A stretch of 64,000 bases of DNA. Origin: Rhizobacter sp. AJA081-3 (GTDB lineage: Bacteria; Pseudomonadota; Gammaproteobacteria; Burkholderiales; Burkholderiaceae_C). The stretch lies in assembly GCF_017795745.1 (NCBI RefSeq), contig NZ_CP059067.1, positions 4,712,001-4,776,000 on the forward strand, given 5' to 3'. The first letter of the stretch is position 1. The number at the start of each line of letters is the position of its first letter. A program made the position numbers and the translations under genes. The notes beneath the pieces were generated by a model. That model saw only the letters and a list, made by a program, of their open reading frames with translations. It did not search any database and had not been told where the DNA came from. Shown here in pieces: positions 1 through 9,135 of this stretch.

Positions 1-165
1 CGGCGGCGCACCCTCGATCGCCTCGGGATGGCGGCGGCGCAGGCTGGCGAGCGTTCGCTGCGGGGTGGCGGCCGGCAGCAGCAATCCGGTGATGCCAGCC
101 GGCCCCCAGGCCAGCCCGCACGCGCCGATCGGCGTGTCGAACAGGGCGACGGCGACAGTGGGCAT
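1..165 (-). CDS. Methylated-DNA--protein-cysteine methyltransferase-like protein, N-terminal part (truncated by window edge)
   Basis: Only the first 55 codons lie in the window; the gene runs off the left edge. The start is the ATG at 165-163, and no good ribosome binding site precedes it. The peptide has the N-terminal pattern of Ogt/MGMT-type DNA repair proteins: a short hydrophobic strand, then FDTPIGACGLAW, where the protein would begin its beta-sheet domain, then a GITGLLLP strand and a basic helix. Such proteins remove alkyl groups from O6-alkylguanine by transfer to a cysteine in a PCHR motif, which would lie outside the window. The family call rests on this short segment only and could be wrong. 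Confidence 0.55.
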   Translation of the reverse strand, partial: MPTVAVALFDTPIGACGLAWGPAGITGLLLPAATPQRTLASLRRRHPEAIEGAPP

Positions 166-317
166 GCGCGGACGTGGCGGTCGTGACAGGGCATTGTGCA
201 CCGCCCTCGTGCCCGGTTGACCACCGTCAATCGACGCGGCGGCGCGAGCTGCGACGATGGACTTCGACTCGCCGCCCACATTGCGGCGGCAGCACCCATC
301 GACGAAGGGAACCCCCC

Positions 318-704
318 ATGACATTCCTCCACGCCGTGGTCTGGCTCGATCACAAGACCGCGCAGATCCTGCAGTTCGACGCCGAGCATGTGCAGGCGCA
401 GAAGGTGAAGGCGCACAGCCACCACACCGCCCAGCACGGCAGCGCAGTGCGCACCGAGCACGAGTTCTTCGGCGAAGTCTGCGACGCGCTGGCCGGTATC
501 TCGGAAATCCTGGTGACGGGGCCGCGCGTCGGCACGGCCGACTTCAAGCACTACGCCGAGAAGCACCGTGCCGAGACAGCCAAGCGCATCGTCGGCTACG
601 AGACGGTGGACCATCCGAGCGAGAACCAGCTGGTGGCCCACGCGCGACAGTACTTCCTCAAGTACGACCGCATGGCCGGCACACCGACGCCGACCCCGAC
701 CTGA
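318..704 (+). CDS. Small eRF1-domain-like protein (annotated elsewhere as translational machinery protein)
   Basis: A 128-residue cytoplasmic protein. The ATG at 318 follows an AAGGGA ribosome binding site. It opens with FLHAVVWLDHKTAQIL, has a histidine-rich stretch around residues 32-40 (HSHHTAQHG), then ILVTGPRVGTADFKHY and YETVDHPSENQLVAHARQYF. These segments match a small protein family common in Burkholderiales that is distantly related to domain 2/3 of archaeal and eukaryotic release factor eRF1. The GTG.x tract near residue 66 resembles the loop seen in host-attachment or eRF1-like proteins. No function is established; a role in ribosome rescue or stress is only inferred. It stands alone, convergent with glcB. 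Confidence 0.75.
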   Translation: MTFLHAVVWLDHKTAQILQFDAEHVQAQKVKAHSHHTAQHGSAVRTEHEFFGEVCDALAGISEILVTGPRVGTADFKHYAEKHRAETAKRIVGYETVDHPSENQLVAHARQYFLKYDRMAGTPTPTPT

Positions 705-725
705 CCCGCAGGCCGGGACGGGATC

Positions 726-2945
726 TCAAGCTACCGCCGCCGTCGTCTGCACGGTGGCCGACTTCACCTCCAGCCGCGCTTCGTGCAGCAGCGGCTCGGT
801 GTACCCGCTGGGCTGCGCCTTGCCCTTGAACACCAGGTCCAGCGCAGCGCGGTAGGCGCGGCTGGTGTCCCAGTTTCCGGCCATCGGCTGGTACAGCGGA
901 TCGCCGGCGTTCTGCTTGTCGACGACCTTCGCCATGCGGCGGAAGGTGGCGTTGACCTGCGACTTCGTCACCACGCCGTGCTGCAGCCAGTTGGCGATGT
1001 GCTGGCTGCTGATGCGCAGCGTGGCACGGTCTTCCATCAGGCCGACGTCGTGGATGTCGGGCACCTTCGAGCAGCCCACGCCCTGGTCGACCCAGCGCAC
1101 CACGTAGCCGAGGATGCCCTGGGCGTTGTTGTCCAGCTCCTGCTGCTTCTGCTCGTCGTTCCAGTCGGCCTTCTTCACCACCGGAATGGTCAGCAGGCCG
1201 GCCAGCAGCGTCTCGCGCTCGGCCTCGGCATCGACCTTCTCGAGTTCCTTCTGCACCTTGAACACGTCGACCTGGTGGTAGTGCAGCGCGTGCAGCGTGG
1301 CCGCCGTCGGGCTGGGCACCCAGGCGGTGTTGGCGCCGGCCTTCGGGTGGGCGATCTTCTGCTGCAGCATCGCCGCCATCAGGTCGGGCATCGCCCACAT
1401 GCCCTTGCCGATCTGCGCCTTGCCGCGCAGCCCACAGCTCAGCCCGACCAGCACGTTGTTGCGCTCGTAGGCCTGGATCCAGGCGCTCGCCTTCATGTCG
1501 CCCTTGCGCATCATCGGACCGGCCAGCATGGCGGTGTGCATCTCGTCGCCGGTGCGGTCGAGGAAGCCGGTGTTGATGAAGGCCACGCGCGACGCCGCGG
1601 CCGCGATGCAGGCCTTCAGGTTGACGCTGGTGCGGCGCTCCTCGTCCATGATGCCCAGCTTGACGGTGCTGTCGGGCAGGCCGAGCATCTTCTCGACGCG
1701 GCCGAACAGCTCGCTGGCGAAACCCACTTCGGCCGGGCCATGCATCTTCGGCTTGACGATGTAGACCGAGCCGGCGCGCGAGTTGACGATGCCGTTCTTG
1801 CCATGGCGCTGCAGGTCGTGCAGCGCGATCGTCGTCGTGATGACGGCGTCCATGATGCCTTCGGGGATCTCGCGCAGGTCATCGCCCCAGAGGATCGCCG
1901 GATTGGTCATCAGGTGGCCGACGTTGCGCACGAACAGCAGAGAGCGGCCGTGCAGCATCACGTCTTCGCCGCGCGGGCCGGTGTAGCGGCGATCGGGGTT
2001 GAGGCCGCGTGTGAACATCTGCCCACCCTTGCTGACCTCCTCGGTCAGCGTGCCCTCGACGATGCCCAGCCAGTTGCCGTAGGCCTGCACCTTGTCGGCC
2101 GCGTCGACCACGGCCACCGAGTCCTCGAGGTCGAGGATCGTCGACAGCGCCGACTCGAGCACCAGGTCGCTCACGCCGGCCGGATCGGTCTTGCCGATCG
2201 CGTGCTGCGCGTCGATGCGGATGTCCAGGTGCAGCCCGTGATGCGACAGCAGCACCGATGAAGGCGCGTCCATCTCGCCCTGGAAGCCGACGAACTGGGC
2301 CGGGTTCTTCAGGGCCACGGTGCTGCCGTTCTTCAGCGTCACGGCCAGGTTGTTGTCGACCACGCGGTAGGCCGTCGAGTCGATGTGCGAGCCCTTGGTC
2401 AACGGCACGCAGCGGTCGAGCACGTAGCGCGCGTACTCGATCACCTTGGCGCCACGCACGGGGTTGTAGCCCTTGCCGCGCTCGGCGCCGCCGGTCTCGG
2501 CCAGCGCGTCGGTGCCGTACAGCGCGTCGTACAGCGAGCCCCAGCGCGCATTGGCGGCATTCAGCGCATAGCGCGCGTTGGTGATCGGCACCACCAGCTG
2601 CGGGCCGGCCTGCAGCGCGAGCTCGGCATCGACCTTCTTCGTCGTCACCTTCACGCGCGCCGGGTGCGGCACCAGATAGCCGATCTTCTCGAGGAAGGCG
2701 CGGTACTTCTTCGGCGCGCTGATCGGGCCGGGGTTGGCGCGGTGCCAGGCATCGATCTCGGCCTGCAGGCGGTCGCGCTCGGCCAGCAGCGCGGCGTTCT
2801 TCGGCGCGAGGTCGGCGACGATGGCGTCGAAGCCGCGCCAGAAGTCGGCGCTGGCGATGCCCGTGCCGGGCAGCACGCGATCTTCGACGAAGCGGAACAG
2901 CGGCGTGGCCACGTGCAGGCGGTGGCAGGTGGTGCGATCGGTCAT
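726..2945 (-). CDS. glcB: Malate synthase G
   Basis: A 739-residue protein, close to the usual 720-730 of the G isoform. It condenses glyoxylate with acetyl-CoA to give malate in the cytoplasm and is the entry point for glycolate and glyoxylate carbon. Typical blocks are present: [20 protein letters not shown] in the N-terminal half, SGHLMTNP-type and ILDLEDSVA segments, the [16 protein letters not shown] block carrying active-site residues, [11 protein letters not shown], and [17 protein letters not shown]. It lies 16 bases downstream of the haloacid dehalogenase gene on the same strand, so the two form an operon, suggesting glyoxylate is made from a two-carbon halogenated or glycolate substrate. 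The start ATG at 2945-2943 is the only one that keeps the full N-terminus. Confidence 0.97.
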   Translation of the reverse strand: MTDRTTCHRLHVATPLFRFVEDRVLPGTGIASADFWRGFDAIVADLAPKNAALLAERDRLQAEIDAWHRANPGPISAPKKYRAFLEKIGYLVPHPARVKVTTKKVDAELALQAGPQLVVPITNARYALNAANARWGSLYDALYGTDALAETGGAERGKGYNPVRGAKVIEYARYVLDRCVPLTKGSHIDSTAYRVVDNNLAVTLKNGSTVALKNPAQFVGFQGEMDAPSSVLLSHHGLHLDIRIDAQHAIGKTDPAGVSDLVLESALSTILDLEDSVAVVDAADKVQAYGNWLGIVEGTLTEEVSKGGQMFTRGLNPDRRYTGPRGEDVMLHGRSLLFVRNVGHLMTNPAILWGDDLREIPEGIMDAVITTTIALHDLQRHGKNGIVNSRAGSVYIVKPKMHGPAEVGFASELFGRVEKMLGLPDSTVKLGIMDEERRTSVNLKACIAAAASRVAFINTGFLDRTGDEMHTAMLAGPMMRKGDMKASAWIQAYERNNVLVGLSCGLRGKAQIGKGMWAMPDLMAAMLQQKIAHPKAGANTAWVPSPTAATLHALHYHQVDVFKVQKELEKVDAEAERETLLAGLLTIPVVKKADWNDEQKQQELDNNAQGILGYVVRWVDQGVGCSKVPDIHDVGLMEDRATLRISSQHIANWLQHGVVTKSQVNATFRRMAKVVDKQNAGDPLYQPMAGNWDTSRAYRAALDLVFKGKAQPSGYTEPLLHEARLEVKSATVQTTAAVA

Positions 2946-2961
2946 GTCGGTCCTCGGAGCG

Positions 2962-3663
2962 TCAGGGTTTCGGGAAGAAGTCGAGCACGTCGCGCAGCGT
3001 GCTGCCGATGCGCGTCGGCGCGGTGTCGAGCTGGTCGATGGGCAGCCCGGCGCGGTTCACCCACAGCGTGGTGTAGCCGTACCAGGTGGCGCCGATGGCG
3101 TCCCAGCCGTTGCTGGAGACGAACAGGATCTCGCGCGCCGGCAGGCCCAGCGCCTGCGGCCCCAGCGCATAGGCGGCCGGGTCGGTCTTGTACTTGCGCA
3201 GCGAATGCACGCTGATGACGTGCGCGAGCAGGCCGGAGAAGCCGGCGCTCTTGACGGCCACGCCGAGCATCTCGGGGTCGCCGTTGGACAGGATGCCGGC
3301 AGGGATACCGCGCTCCTTGAGCGCCTGCAGCACCTCGCGGTTCTCCGGGAAGGCGCTGAGGTGGCGGTACTGGTTCATCAGCCGGTCTTCGGCGCTGCGC
3401 TCCAGTTCGATGCCCAGCCGCTGCGCCGCAAAGCGCAGCCCGGCCCGTGTCAGGTCCCAGAACGGCCGGTACTGCCCGCTCATCGAGGTCAGCCGCGTGT
3501 ACTCGATCTGCTTGTCGCGCCAAAGCACGGCGAGCTTGTCGCCCAGGCCGGGAAACAACTGCTCGGCGAGCAGCCCGACGCTGTAGACGTCGAACAGCGT
3601 GCCGTAGGCGTCGAAGAGCACCGCGCGCGGCGCGGGCAGGCTGGCCCCGGATCTGGTTTCCAT
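2962..3663 (-). CDS. L-2-haloacid dehalogenase, HAD type II
   Basis: A 233-residue cytoplasmic hydrolase of the HAD superfamily, the usual length for type II haloacid dehalogenases. The nucleophile is Asp18 in [10 protein letters not shown]. The other catalytic residues of the family can be seen: the Arg of [12 protein letters not shown], Ser/Asn in [10 protein letters not shown], Lys and Tyr in [11 protein letters not shown], and the [10 protein letters not shown] loop with Ser, Asn and Asp. Because this whole set is kept, true dehalogenase activity (2-haloacid to 2-hydroxyacid with inversion) is likelier than a phosphatase role. Chloroacetate would give glycolate and then glyoxylate, the substrate of the malate synthase encoded next in the operon. 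A LysR regulator is divergent. Confidence 0.92.
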   Translation of the reverse strand: METRSGASLPAPRAVLFDAYGTLFDVYSVGLLAEQLFPGLGDKLAVLWRDKQIEYTRLTSMSGQYRPFWDLTRAGLRFAAQRLGIELERSAEDRLMNQYRHLSAFPENREVLQALKERGIPAGILSNGDPEMLGVAVKSAGFSGLLAHVISVHSLRKYKTDPAAYALGPQALGLPAREILFVSSNGWDAIGATWYGYTTLWVNRAGLPIDQLDTAPTRIGSTLRDVLDFFPKP

Positions 3664-3767
3664 GACCAGAATCTATTTCATGCCAGCAGCGACATTAATA
3701 ACGCCAAAAGTCTTGGATTTGTGACGCCAGCGACGTAATCGATCGCGCGTGCGCATAATCCAGCAGC
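3664..3767. promoter_or_regulatory. Divergent control region between the dehalogenase-glcB operon and a lysR gene
   Basis: This 104-base gap separates two divergent transcription units and is clearly more AT-rich than its surroundings, with ATTAATAACGCCAAAAG near 3692-3708 and GGATTTGTGAC just after. A LysR-type gene next to its divergent target usually binds here at T-N11-A sites; several imperfect ones can be drawn but none stands out. No exact operator or promoter is claimed. Confidence 0.4.
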
Positions 3768-4697
3768 ATGGATCGGCTCAAGCAGATTGAATCGTTCGTG
3801 TCGGTGGCCGCCCGCGGCAGCCTGACCGCCGCGGCCCATGCCGAGGGCGTGGCCCCGGCGGTGATCGGCCGGCGCATTGATGCGCTCGAGGAGCGACTGG
3901 GCGTCAAGCTGCTGGTGCGCACCACGCGCAAGATCACCCTCACCCACGAAGGCAGCGCCTTCCTCGAGGATTGCCAGCGCCTGCTGGCCGACCTGGCGAA
4001 TGCCGAGGCCAGCGTCAGCGCCGGCGGCGTGAAAGCGAGTGGCTACTTGCGCGTGACGGCGCCTGCCGGCTTCGGCCGGCGCCACGTGGCGCCCCTGGTG
4101 CCGCGTTTCATCGAACAGCATCCCGACGTGAACGTGTCGCTCAACCTCAGCGACCGCGTGGTGGACATCGTCAACGAGAGCTACGACTGCGCCGTGCGCG
4201 TGGGCGACCTGCCCGACAGCAGCCTGATCAGCGTGCGCATGGCCGACAACCGCCGCCTGTGCGTGGCCACGCCGGCCTATCTGAAGCGGGCCGGCACGCC
4301 CAGGCACCCCAACGATCTGCTGCGCCACCAGTGCCTGACCCTGAGCTCCGACGCCAGCCAGACACGTGGCTGGGCCTTTGTTGTCGACGGAGCGGTCACC
4401 CACTTGCGTCCCAGCGGACGGCTCGACTGCAGCGACGGCCAGGTCTTGCACGACTGGTGTGCCGCCGGCCTGGGCCTGGCTTGGCGCTCGACCTGGGAGG
4501 TGGAGCAGGAGGTGGCCAGCGGCCGGCTGGTCAGCGTGCTCGACGACTTCGCGGCGCCGCCCAACGGCATCTATGCCGTCTTTCCGCACGCCAAGCACCT
4601 GCCGCTGCGCGTGCGCCTGTGGATCGACTTCCTCAAGCACACCTACGGCGACGCCGCCTACTGGCGCGGCAGCGCCGCGGCCACGCCGCGGGCATAA
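3768..4697 (+). CDS. LysR-family transcriptional regulator
   Basis: A 309-residue DNA-binding protein with the normal LysR layout. The winged helix-turn-helix occupies residues 1-60 (QIESFVSVAARGSLTAAAH, then RRIDALEERLGVKLLVRTTR). An effector-binding periplasmic-protein fold follows, with YLRVTAPAGFGRRHVAPLVP starting the first subdomain. It is transcribed away from the haloacid dehalogenase-malate synthase operon, so it probably controls that operon and itself; the inducer is unknown. The substrate-binding half resembles the large LysR subgroup with the RVTAP.xFG signature, whose members often sense aromatic or small organic compounds. Its TAA stop lies immediately before the hairpin that terminates the converging psiF-like gene. 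Confidence 0.93.
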   Translation: MDRLKQIESFVSVAARGSLTAAAHAEGVAPAVIGRRIDALEERLGVKLLVRTTRKITLTHEGSAFLEDCQRLLADLANAEASVSAGGVKASGYLRVTAPAGFGRRHVAPLVPRFIEQHPDVNVSLNLSDRVVDIVNESYDCAVRVGDLPDSSLISVRMADNRRLCVATPAYLKRAGTPRHPNDLLRHQCLTLSSDASQTRGWAFVVDGAVTHLRPSGRLDCSDGQVLHDWCAAGLGLAWRSTWEVEQEVASGRLVSVLDDFAAPPNGIYAVFPHAKHLPLRVRLWIDFLKHTYGDAAYWRGSAAATPRA

Positions 4698-4699
4698 AA

Positions 4700-4719
4700 A
4701 GCCGGGCCTCGGCCCGGCT
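4700..4719 (-). terminator. Rho-independent terminator of the PsiF-repeat gene
   Basis: The arms AGCCGGGCC and GGCCCGGCT are perfect complements around a 2-base TC spacer (the real loop will open one or two pairs). Read on the minus strand the hairpin is followed by TTTTTA, a U-tract, so it ends the PsiF-repeat transcript. It begins three bases after the TAA stop of the converging lysR gene and could also stop that transcript, although no U-tract follows in that direction. Confidence 0.75.
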
Positions 4720-4738
4720 CCCGTCGAGGTGAATCGAC

Positions 4739-5029
4739 TTACTTGCTGGCGGCGGCGGCCGGAGCGGCAGGCGCGGCGTCCTTGACGCACTTCTTGACGA
4801 AGCTGTTCTTGGCGGCACCGGCCAGCTTCTTCTCCTTAGCCTGCATCTCGCACGCAGCACCCGGGCCACTGCCCTTGGAGTCCTTCTCGCACTTCTTGAC
4901 GAAGCTGTTCTTGGCGGCGCCCGCCAGCTTCTTCTCAGCGGCCTTCGCTTCGCAGGTGGCGTCCGCCGCCATCGCGACCTGGGACAGGCCGGCCAGGCAC
5001 AGGGCGACGAGCGTGATGAGTTTCTTCAT
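4739..5029 (-). CDS. PsiF-repeat secreted protein
   Basis: A 96-residue protein with an N-terminal signal peptide (MKKLITLVALCLAGLSQVAMA, cleaved near AMA-AD). The mature part holds two nearly identical PsiF repeats, each with CEAKAAEKKLAGAAKNSF or CEMQAKEKKLAGAAKNSF followed by VKKC, so four cysteines lie in two pairs. An Ala/Pro-rich tail ends it. The start at 5029 has a GAGGAGA ribosome binding site; a longer frame upstream has none. E. coli PsiF is a phosphate-starvation-inducible protein of unknown role; whether this one responds to phosphate cannot be told. It is a single-gene unit ended by the hairpin at 4700-4719. Confidence 0.9.
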   Translation of the reverse strand: MKKLITLVALCLAGLSQVAMAADATCEAKAAEKKLAGAAKNSFVKKCEKDSKGSGPGAACEMQAKEKKLAGAAKNSFVKKCVKDAAPAAPAAAASK

Positions 5030-5192
5030 GGGGTTTCTCCTCGGTTTTCTCTCGGGGGCGTGATTGCCGGAGCGGATTGGAGCATGTGCCCCTGACCCCA
5101 GCAAGGTCATCAACGCACGCAGGTGTATCGCGGTGCACACGGCCGTGTGGCGCCTTCACGAAAGCGCCCACCGCGTGGTGGCGCGGCCCGGT

Positions 5193-6581
5193 TCAGAGGA
5201 TGCGCCGCGGGTGAGCCAGCGCCTCGTGGGCAGCGTGCAGGCGCCGCACCAGAACGCGGATGAAGCCCTCGTCGAACAGGTGCCGGCAGTTCGGGCTGAG
5301 CTGCGCCAGCGTCTGCGGCGTGAACGAGATGGTGGTGGCCGTCTCGGTGACGATCACGTCGGTGCTGTGGCGGCGCAGGTCGGGGCTGGGCGCCAGGTAA
5401 GCCATCTCGCCGACCGAGGTGCCGGCGCCGAGCTGGGCGACCTTCTGCCCGTCACGGAACACCTCCAGCTCGCCCTTGGCGATGATGTGGAAGGTGTTGC
5501 CCTCCTCGCCCTTGCGGTACAGCGCGTGGCCGAAGTCGTGGCGCTGCCACTTGGCGCGGTGCACCACCTCCCACAGTTCGACGTCGCCGAAGTTGGAGAA
5601 GAAGTCCAGTGAGCGCAGCAGGTTGAATCGCTCCGAGTCGAGCACGCCCTGCAGCTGGCCGCGTGGCACGTGCTGGTGGGTGATCAGCGCCGACAGCGCC
5701 TGCGCGAACTCGTCCCAATCGCGGTAGCGGTGGCCCGGGTCCTTGGCCAGCGCACGCTGGATGACCGCATCGACCGTCGGTGCCACACCGGTGCGCAGGT
5801 GGTGCAGCGACGGCGGCGTCTGGTGGTAGATCTGATGCATCATGGCCGACTGCACCTGCGCATCGAAGGGCGGCCGCCCGGCGATCAGGTGGTACAGCAC
5901 GGCGCCCAGCGAGTAGATGTCGGCACGGCAATCGAGCGCGGCGCCGTCGAGCTGCTCCGGTGACATGTAGGCCAGCGACCCGACGCGATACACCTGCGTC
6001 ACGTCGGAGGCGAGGTTGAGCACGCTGCCGAAGTCGGTGATCTTCACGTCGGTGATCGAGCCGTTGCTCAGCGTGACCAGCAGGTTGGCCGGTTTCACGT
6101 CGCGGTGGATCAGGCCCTGGCGGTACACGTAGCCCAGCGCCATCGCGCACTTGAAGCCGATTTCGACGATCAGCTCCAGCGACAGCAACTGGTCGGCCCG
6201 GCAGTAGGGGCGCAGCGTGCTGCCGGCCACGTACTCCATCACCAGATAGGGTTCTACCGGGTCGGGCACGGCATCGAAGATCTGCACCACGTTCGGGTGC
6301 TTCAGGCGCCCCACCAGCGCGGCCTCCGCGGCGAAGAAGCGCTCGAAGTAGCGGCCCTCCTGGGCGTCGGCCATGGCGACCGGGCGCACGCGCTTGATCG
6401 CCACGTCGAGGTCGAGGAAGTCGTCGTGGCAGAGGAAGACTTCGCTGGTGGCCCCTTCGCCCAGCTTGCTCAGCACGCGGTACTTGCCGATCAGGGCCGG
6501 CAGTTCCGCAGCGTCGGGTGCCGACGCGTCGGCACGGGGAGGGGGTTTCGAAGACATGGGCGCAGCCGGCAGCATGCGCAT
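5193..6581 (-). CDS. Ser/Thr protein kinase with C-terminal cyclic-nucleotide-binding domain
   Basis: A 462-residue cytoplasmic protein when started at the ATG at 6581, which has AAGGCG seven bases upstream; ATG 6557 is an alternative. The N-terminal kinase domain has the glycine loop LGEGATSEVF, VAIKRV with the ATP lysine, LIHRDVKPANLL, ITDFGSV and GSLAYMSPEQL, so it looks active. After about residue 310 a cyclic-nucleotide-binding fold follows: FFSNFGDVELWEVV, YRKGEEGNTFHIIAKGELEV, and GTSVGEMAYL, which matches the phosphate-binding cassette. There is no membrane segment. The design suggests a soluble kinase gated by cAMP or c-di-GMP-type ligands; target unknown. It is divergent from argS with 146 bases between the starts. 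Confidence 0.87.
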   Translation of the reverse strand: MRMLPAAPMSSKPPPRADASAPDAAELPALIGKYRVLSKLGEGATSEVFLCHDDFLDLDVAIKRVRPVAMADAQEGRYFERFFAAEAALVGRLKHPNVVQIFDAVPDPVEPYLVMEYVAGSTLRPYCRADQLLSLELIVEIGFKCAMALGYVYRQGLIHRDVKPANLLVTLSNGSITDVKITDFGSVLNLASDVTQVYRVGSLAYMSPEQLDGAALDCRADIYSLGAVLYHLIAGRPPFDAQVQSAMMHQIYHQTPPSLHHLRTGVAPTVDAVIQRALAKDPGHRYRDWDEFAQALSALITHQHVPRGQLQGVLDSERFNLLRSLDFFSNFGDVELWEVVHRAKWQRHDFGHALYRKGEEGNTFHIIAKGELEVFRDGQKVAQLGAGTSVGEMAYLAPSPDLRRHSTDVIVTETATTISFTPQTLAQLSPNCRHLFDEGFIRVLVRRLHAAHEALAHPRRIL

Positions 6582-6715
6582 GATTCCACGCCTTGGCCGC
6601 AGCGGCTCACCCGATCTGGCGCAGGAAACCGGTGCATTCCTGGGTGGCGGCGCCGAACGCGATTGCAACCGGTTGTGTACTCGGCGTGCCGCCCGTCCCC
6701 GCGAGGGGCCAAACG

Positions 6716-6721
6716 TAGAAT
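6716..6721 (+). promoter_or_regulatory. Putative -10 box of argS, very close to the start codon
   Basis: TAGAAT lies six bases before the argS ATG (TAGAAT, CTGCCC, ATG). Transcription would begin at or next to the start codon, and no Shine-Dalgarno sequence is present, so the argS message may be leaderless. No good -35 hexamer is seen at 16-18 bases upstream. Confidence 0.3.
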
Positions 6722-6727
6722 CTGCCC

Positions 6728-8440
6728 ATGATCCAAGCCAAACAGGACCTGCTCGCCGCGCTGGGCGCAGCGATCGCCGAGGTCAGCCCGGGTGCTGGCG
6801 TGGCCGCGGCGTTCGAGTCTCCCAAGCAGGCCGCGCATGGCGACCTGGCCTGCACCGCCGCCCTGCAGCTGGCGCGGCCGCTGAAGAAGAACCCGCGCGA
6901 AGTGGCCACGGCGCTGATCGAGGCGCTGAACCGCCAGCCGGCCGTGCAGCGCTGGGTGGCGTCGATGGACATCGCCGGGCCCGGCTTCGTCAACATCCGG
7001 CTGCGCGACAGCGCGCGCCAGGCCGTCGTGGCCGAGGTGATGCGCGGCGGCGACAGCTTCGGCCGCGCGCCGGCCAACGGCCGCCCCGTGATTGTCGAGT
7101 TCGTCTCCGCCAACCCGACCGGCCCGCTGCACGCCGGCCACACGCGCCAGGCCTGCCTGGGCGACGCGATCTGCAACCTGCTCGACTGGCAGGGCTGGAA
7201 CGTCACGCGCGAGTTCTATTACAACGACGCGGGCGTGCAGATCGCCACGCTGGCGGCATCCGTGCAGGCACGCCTGAAGGGCAGCAAGCCCGGCGAACCC
7301 GGCTGGCCGGAGACGGCCTACAACGGCGACTACATCGCCGACGTGGCGGCCGACTTCGCCGCGAAGAAGACCGTGCACGCCGACGACCGCGAATTCACCG
7401 CCTCGGGCGACCCCAACGACCTGGAAGGCATCCGCCAGTTCGCCGTGGCCTACCTGCGTCACGAGCAGGACCTGGACCTGAAGGCGCTGGGCGTGCACTT
7501 CGACCGCTACTACCTCGAGTCCAGCCTCTACCAGGACGGCCGCGTCGAAGATGCCGTGCGCCGCCTCGTCGCCGCCGGCAAGACCTACGAGGAAGGCGGC
7601 GCGCTGTGGCTGCGCAGCACCGACTACGGCGACGACAAGGACCGCGTGATGCGCAAGTCCGACGGCAACTACACCTACTTCGTGCCCGACGTCGCCTACC
7701 ACCTGGCCAAGTTCGAACGCGGCTTCGCCAAGGCGATCAACATCCAGGGCGGCGACCATCACGGCACCACCGCACGCGTGCGCGCCGGCGTGCAGGCGGC
7801 CGGCATGGGCGTGCCCGCCGGCTACCCCGACTACGTGCTGCACAAGATGGTCACGGTGATGAAGGGGGGCGAGGAGGTGAAGATCTCCAAGCGCGCCGGC
7901 AGCTACGTGACGCTGCGCGACCTGGTCGACTGGACCGGCCGCGATGCGGTGCGCTTCTTCATGCTCACGCGCAAGGCCGACACCGAGTTCGTGTTCGACG
8001 TCGACCTGGCGCTGAAGGCCAACGACGAGAATCCGGTCTTCTACGTGCAGTACGCGCACGCGCGCATCTGCTCGGTGATCCAGCAGTACGTCGACAAGGG
8101 CGGCGAGATGGGCGCGCTGGCCGGCGCCGACCTGGCGTTGCTCACGGCGCCCAGCGAGGCGGCCCTGATGCTCAAGCTGGCCGAGTTCCCGGCCATGCTC
8201 GCCGGTGCGGCGGCGGATCTCGCGCCGCACGACGTCGCGTTCTACCTGCGCGACGTGGCCGGCGCCTTCCACAGCTATTACGCCCACGAGCGCTTCCTGG
8301 TCGACGACGCCGAACTGGCGCGCGCGCGCATCGCGCTGTTGTCGGCGACGCGGCAGGTGCTGCGCAACGCACTGGCGGTGCTGGGCGTGTCGGCGCCGCA
8401 GCGCATGGACCGCGAACAACCCGCCCTGGAGACGGCATGA
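6728..8440 (+). CDS. argS: Arginyl-tRNA synthetase
   Basis: A 570-residue class I aminoacyl-tRNA synthetase that charges tRNA-Arg with arginine in the cytoplasm. The N-terminal Add1 domain covers roughly residues 1-95. The ATP-binding HIGH motif appears as LHAGHTR in [13 protein letters not shown], and the KMSKS-like loop as [15 protein letters not shown], a form common in ArgRS. The C-terminal DALR anticodon-binding domain begins near [13 protein letters not shown]. Length and motifs are normal. The next gene, for a SPOR-domain protein, starts inside the stop codon (ATGA), so the two are translationally coupled. Confidence 0.98.
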   Translation: MIQAKQDLLAALGAAIAEVSPGAGVAAAFESPKQAAHGDLACTAALQLARPLKKNPREVATALIEALNRQPAVQRWVASMDIAGPGFVNIRLRDSARQAVVAEVMRGGDSFGRAPANGRPVIVEFVSANPTGPLHAGHTRQACLGDAICNLLDWQGWNVTREFYYNDAGVQIATLAASVQARLKGSKPGEPGWPETAYNGDYIADVAADFAAKKTVHADDREFTASGDPNDLEGIRQFAVAYLRHEQDLDLKALGVHFDRYYLESSLYQDGRVEDAVRRLVAAGKTYEEGGALWLRSTDYGDDKDRVMRKSDGNYTYFVPDVAYHLAKFERGFAKAINIQGGDHHGTTARVRAGVQAAGMGVPAGYPDYVLHKMVTVMKGGEEVKISKRAGSYVTLRDLVDWTGRDAVRFFMLTRKADTEFVFDVDLALKANDENPVFYVQYAHARICSVIQQYVDKGGEMGALAGADLALLTAPSEAALMLKLAEFPAMLAGAAADLAPHDVAFYLRDVAGAFHSYYAHERFLVDDAELARARIALLSATRQVLRNALAVLGVSAPQRMDREQPALETA

Positions 8441-9051
8441 ACAGACAACGCGGCGGTTTCGCCATGGGCCTGATCGTCGGCCTGCTGATCGGCCTGGCGC
8501 TCGCGCTGGCCGTGGCCCTGTACGTCACCAAGGTGCCGGTGCCCTTCGTCAACAAGGTGCCGCAGCGCACCGCCGAGCAGGACGCGGCCGAGACCGAGAA
8601 GAACAAGAACTGGGACCCGAACGCACCGCTGTCCGCCAAGCCGGGGCAGCGCGCCAGCGGCGTGGTCGCAGCCAGCGCTCCGGCCGCCGCGCCGGCGCCG
8701 ACGGCTCCGGTGGCGGCGCTGCCCAAGGCCTCCGCGCCGGCCAGCGCACGCGACCCCGCTGCGATCCTTGGCGAGCGCACCCCCACCGCCGTCAAGCCGA
8801 CACCGGCAGCCGACCCGTTCAGCTACTTCGTGCAGGCCGGCGCCTTCGGCAAGCCCGAAGACGCCGAGCAGCAGCGTGCCCGGCTGGCGATGATGGGCTA
8901 CGAGGCCAAGGTCACCGAGAGAGAGCAGTCTGGCCGCACCATGTACCGCGTGCGCATCGGCCCGTTCCAGCGCAAGGACGACGCCGACGTGGCCAAGGAC
9001 AAGCTCGCCGGCGTGGGCGTGGAGTCGGCCCTGGTTCGTGTGCAGAAGTGA
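8437..9051 (+). CDS. SPOR-domain protein, membrane anchored (FtsN-like)
   Basis: A 204-residue inner-membrane protein. Residues 9-29 form a single transmembrane helix ([20 protein letters not shown]) with a short cytoplasmic N-terminus. [13 protein letters not shown] segment follows, then a long Ala/Pro linker, and the last 75 residues are a SPOR domain starting at [10 protein letters not shown], with MYRVRIGPF as its second strand. SPOR domains bind denuded glycan strands of septal peptidoglycan, so a role at the division site like that of FtsN is likely. The gene overlaps argS by ATGA, the arrangement seen in many betaproteobacteria, and dsbA follows 84 bases downstream. Confidence 0.92.
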   Translation: MNRQRGGFAMGLIVGLLIGLALALAVALYVTKVPVPFVNKVPQRTAEQDAAETEKNKNWDPNAPLSAKPGQRASGVVAASAPAAAPAPTAPVAALPKASAPASARDPAAILGERTPTAVKPTPAADPFSYFVQAGAFGKPEDAEQQRARLAMMGYEAKVTEREQSGRTMYRVRIGPFQRKDDADVAKDKLAGVGVESALVRVQK

Positions 9052-9135
9052 TCCGCATCAAGCACGCTCACTGAACTTTCACGCCCGGCCGCGAGTCTGC
9101 CGAGACAATCGCACTCCATCGACCCCGAGGACAGA

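Noticed and set aside
783-2261. Long open frame antisense to malate synthase
   Set aside because: High GC makes long antisense frames common; the composition (runs of Leu, His, Arg, Gly) is that of a shadow and glcB on the other strand is certain.
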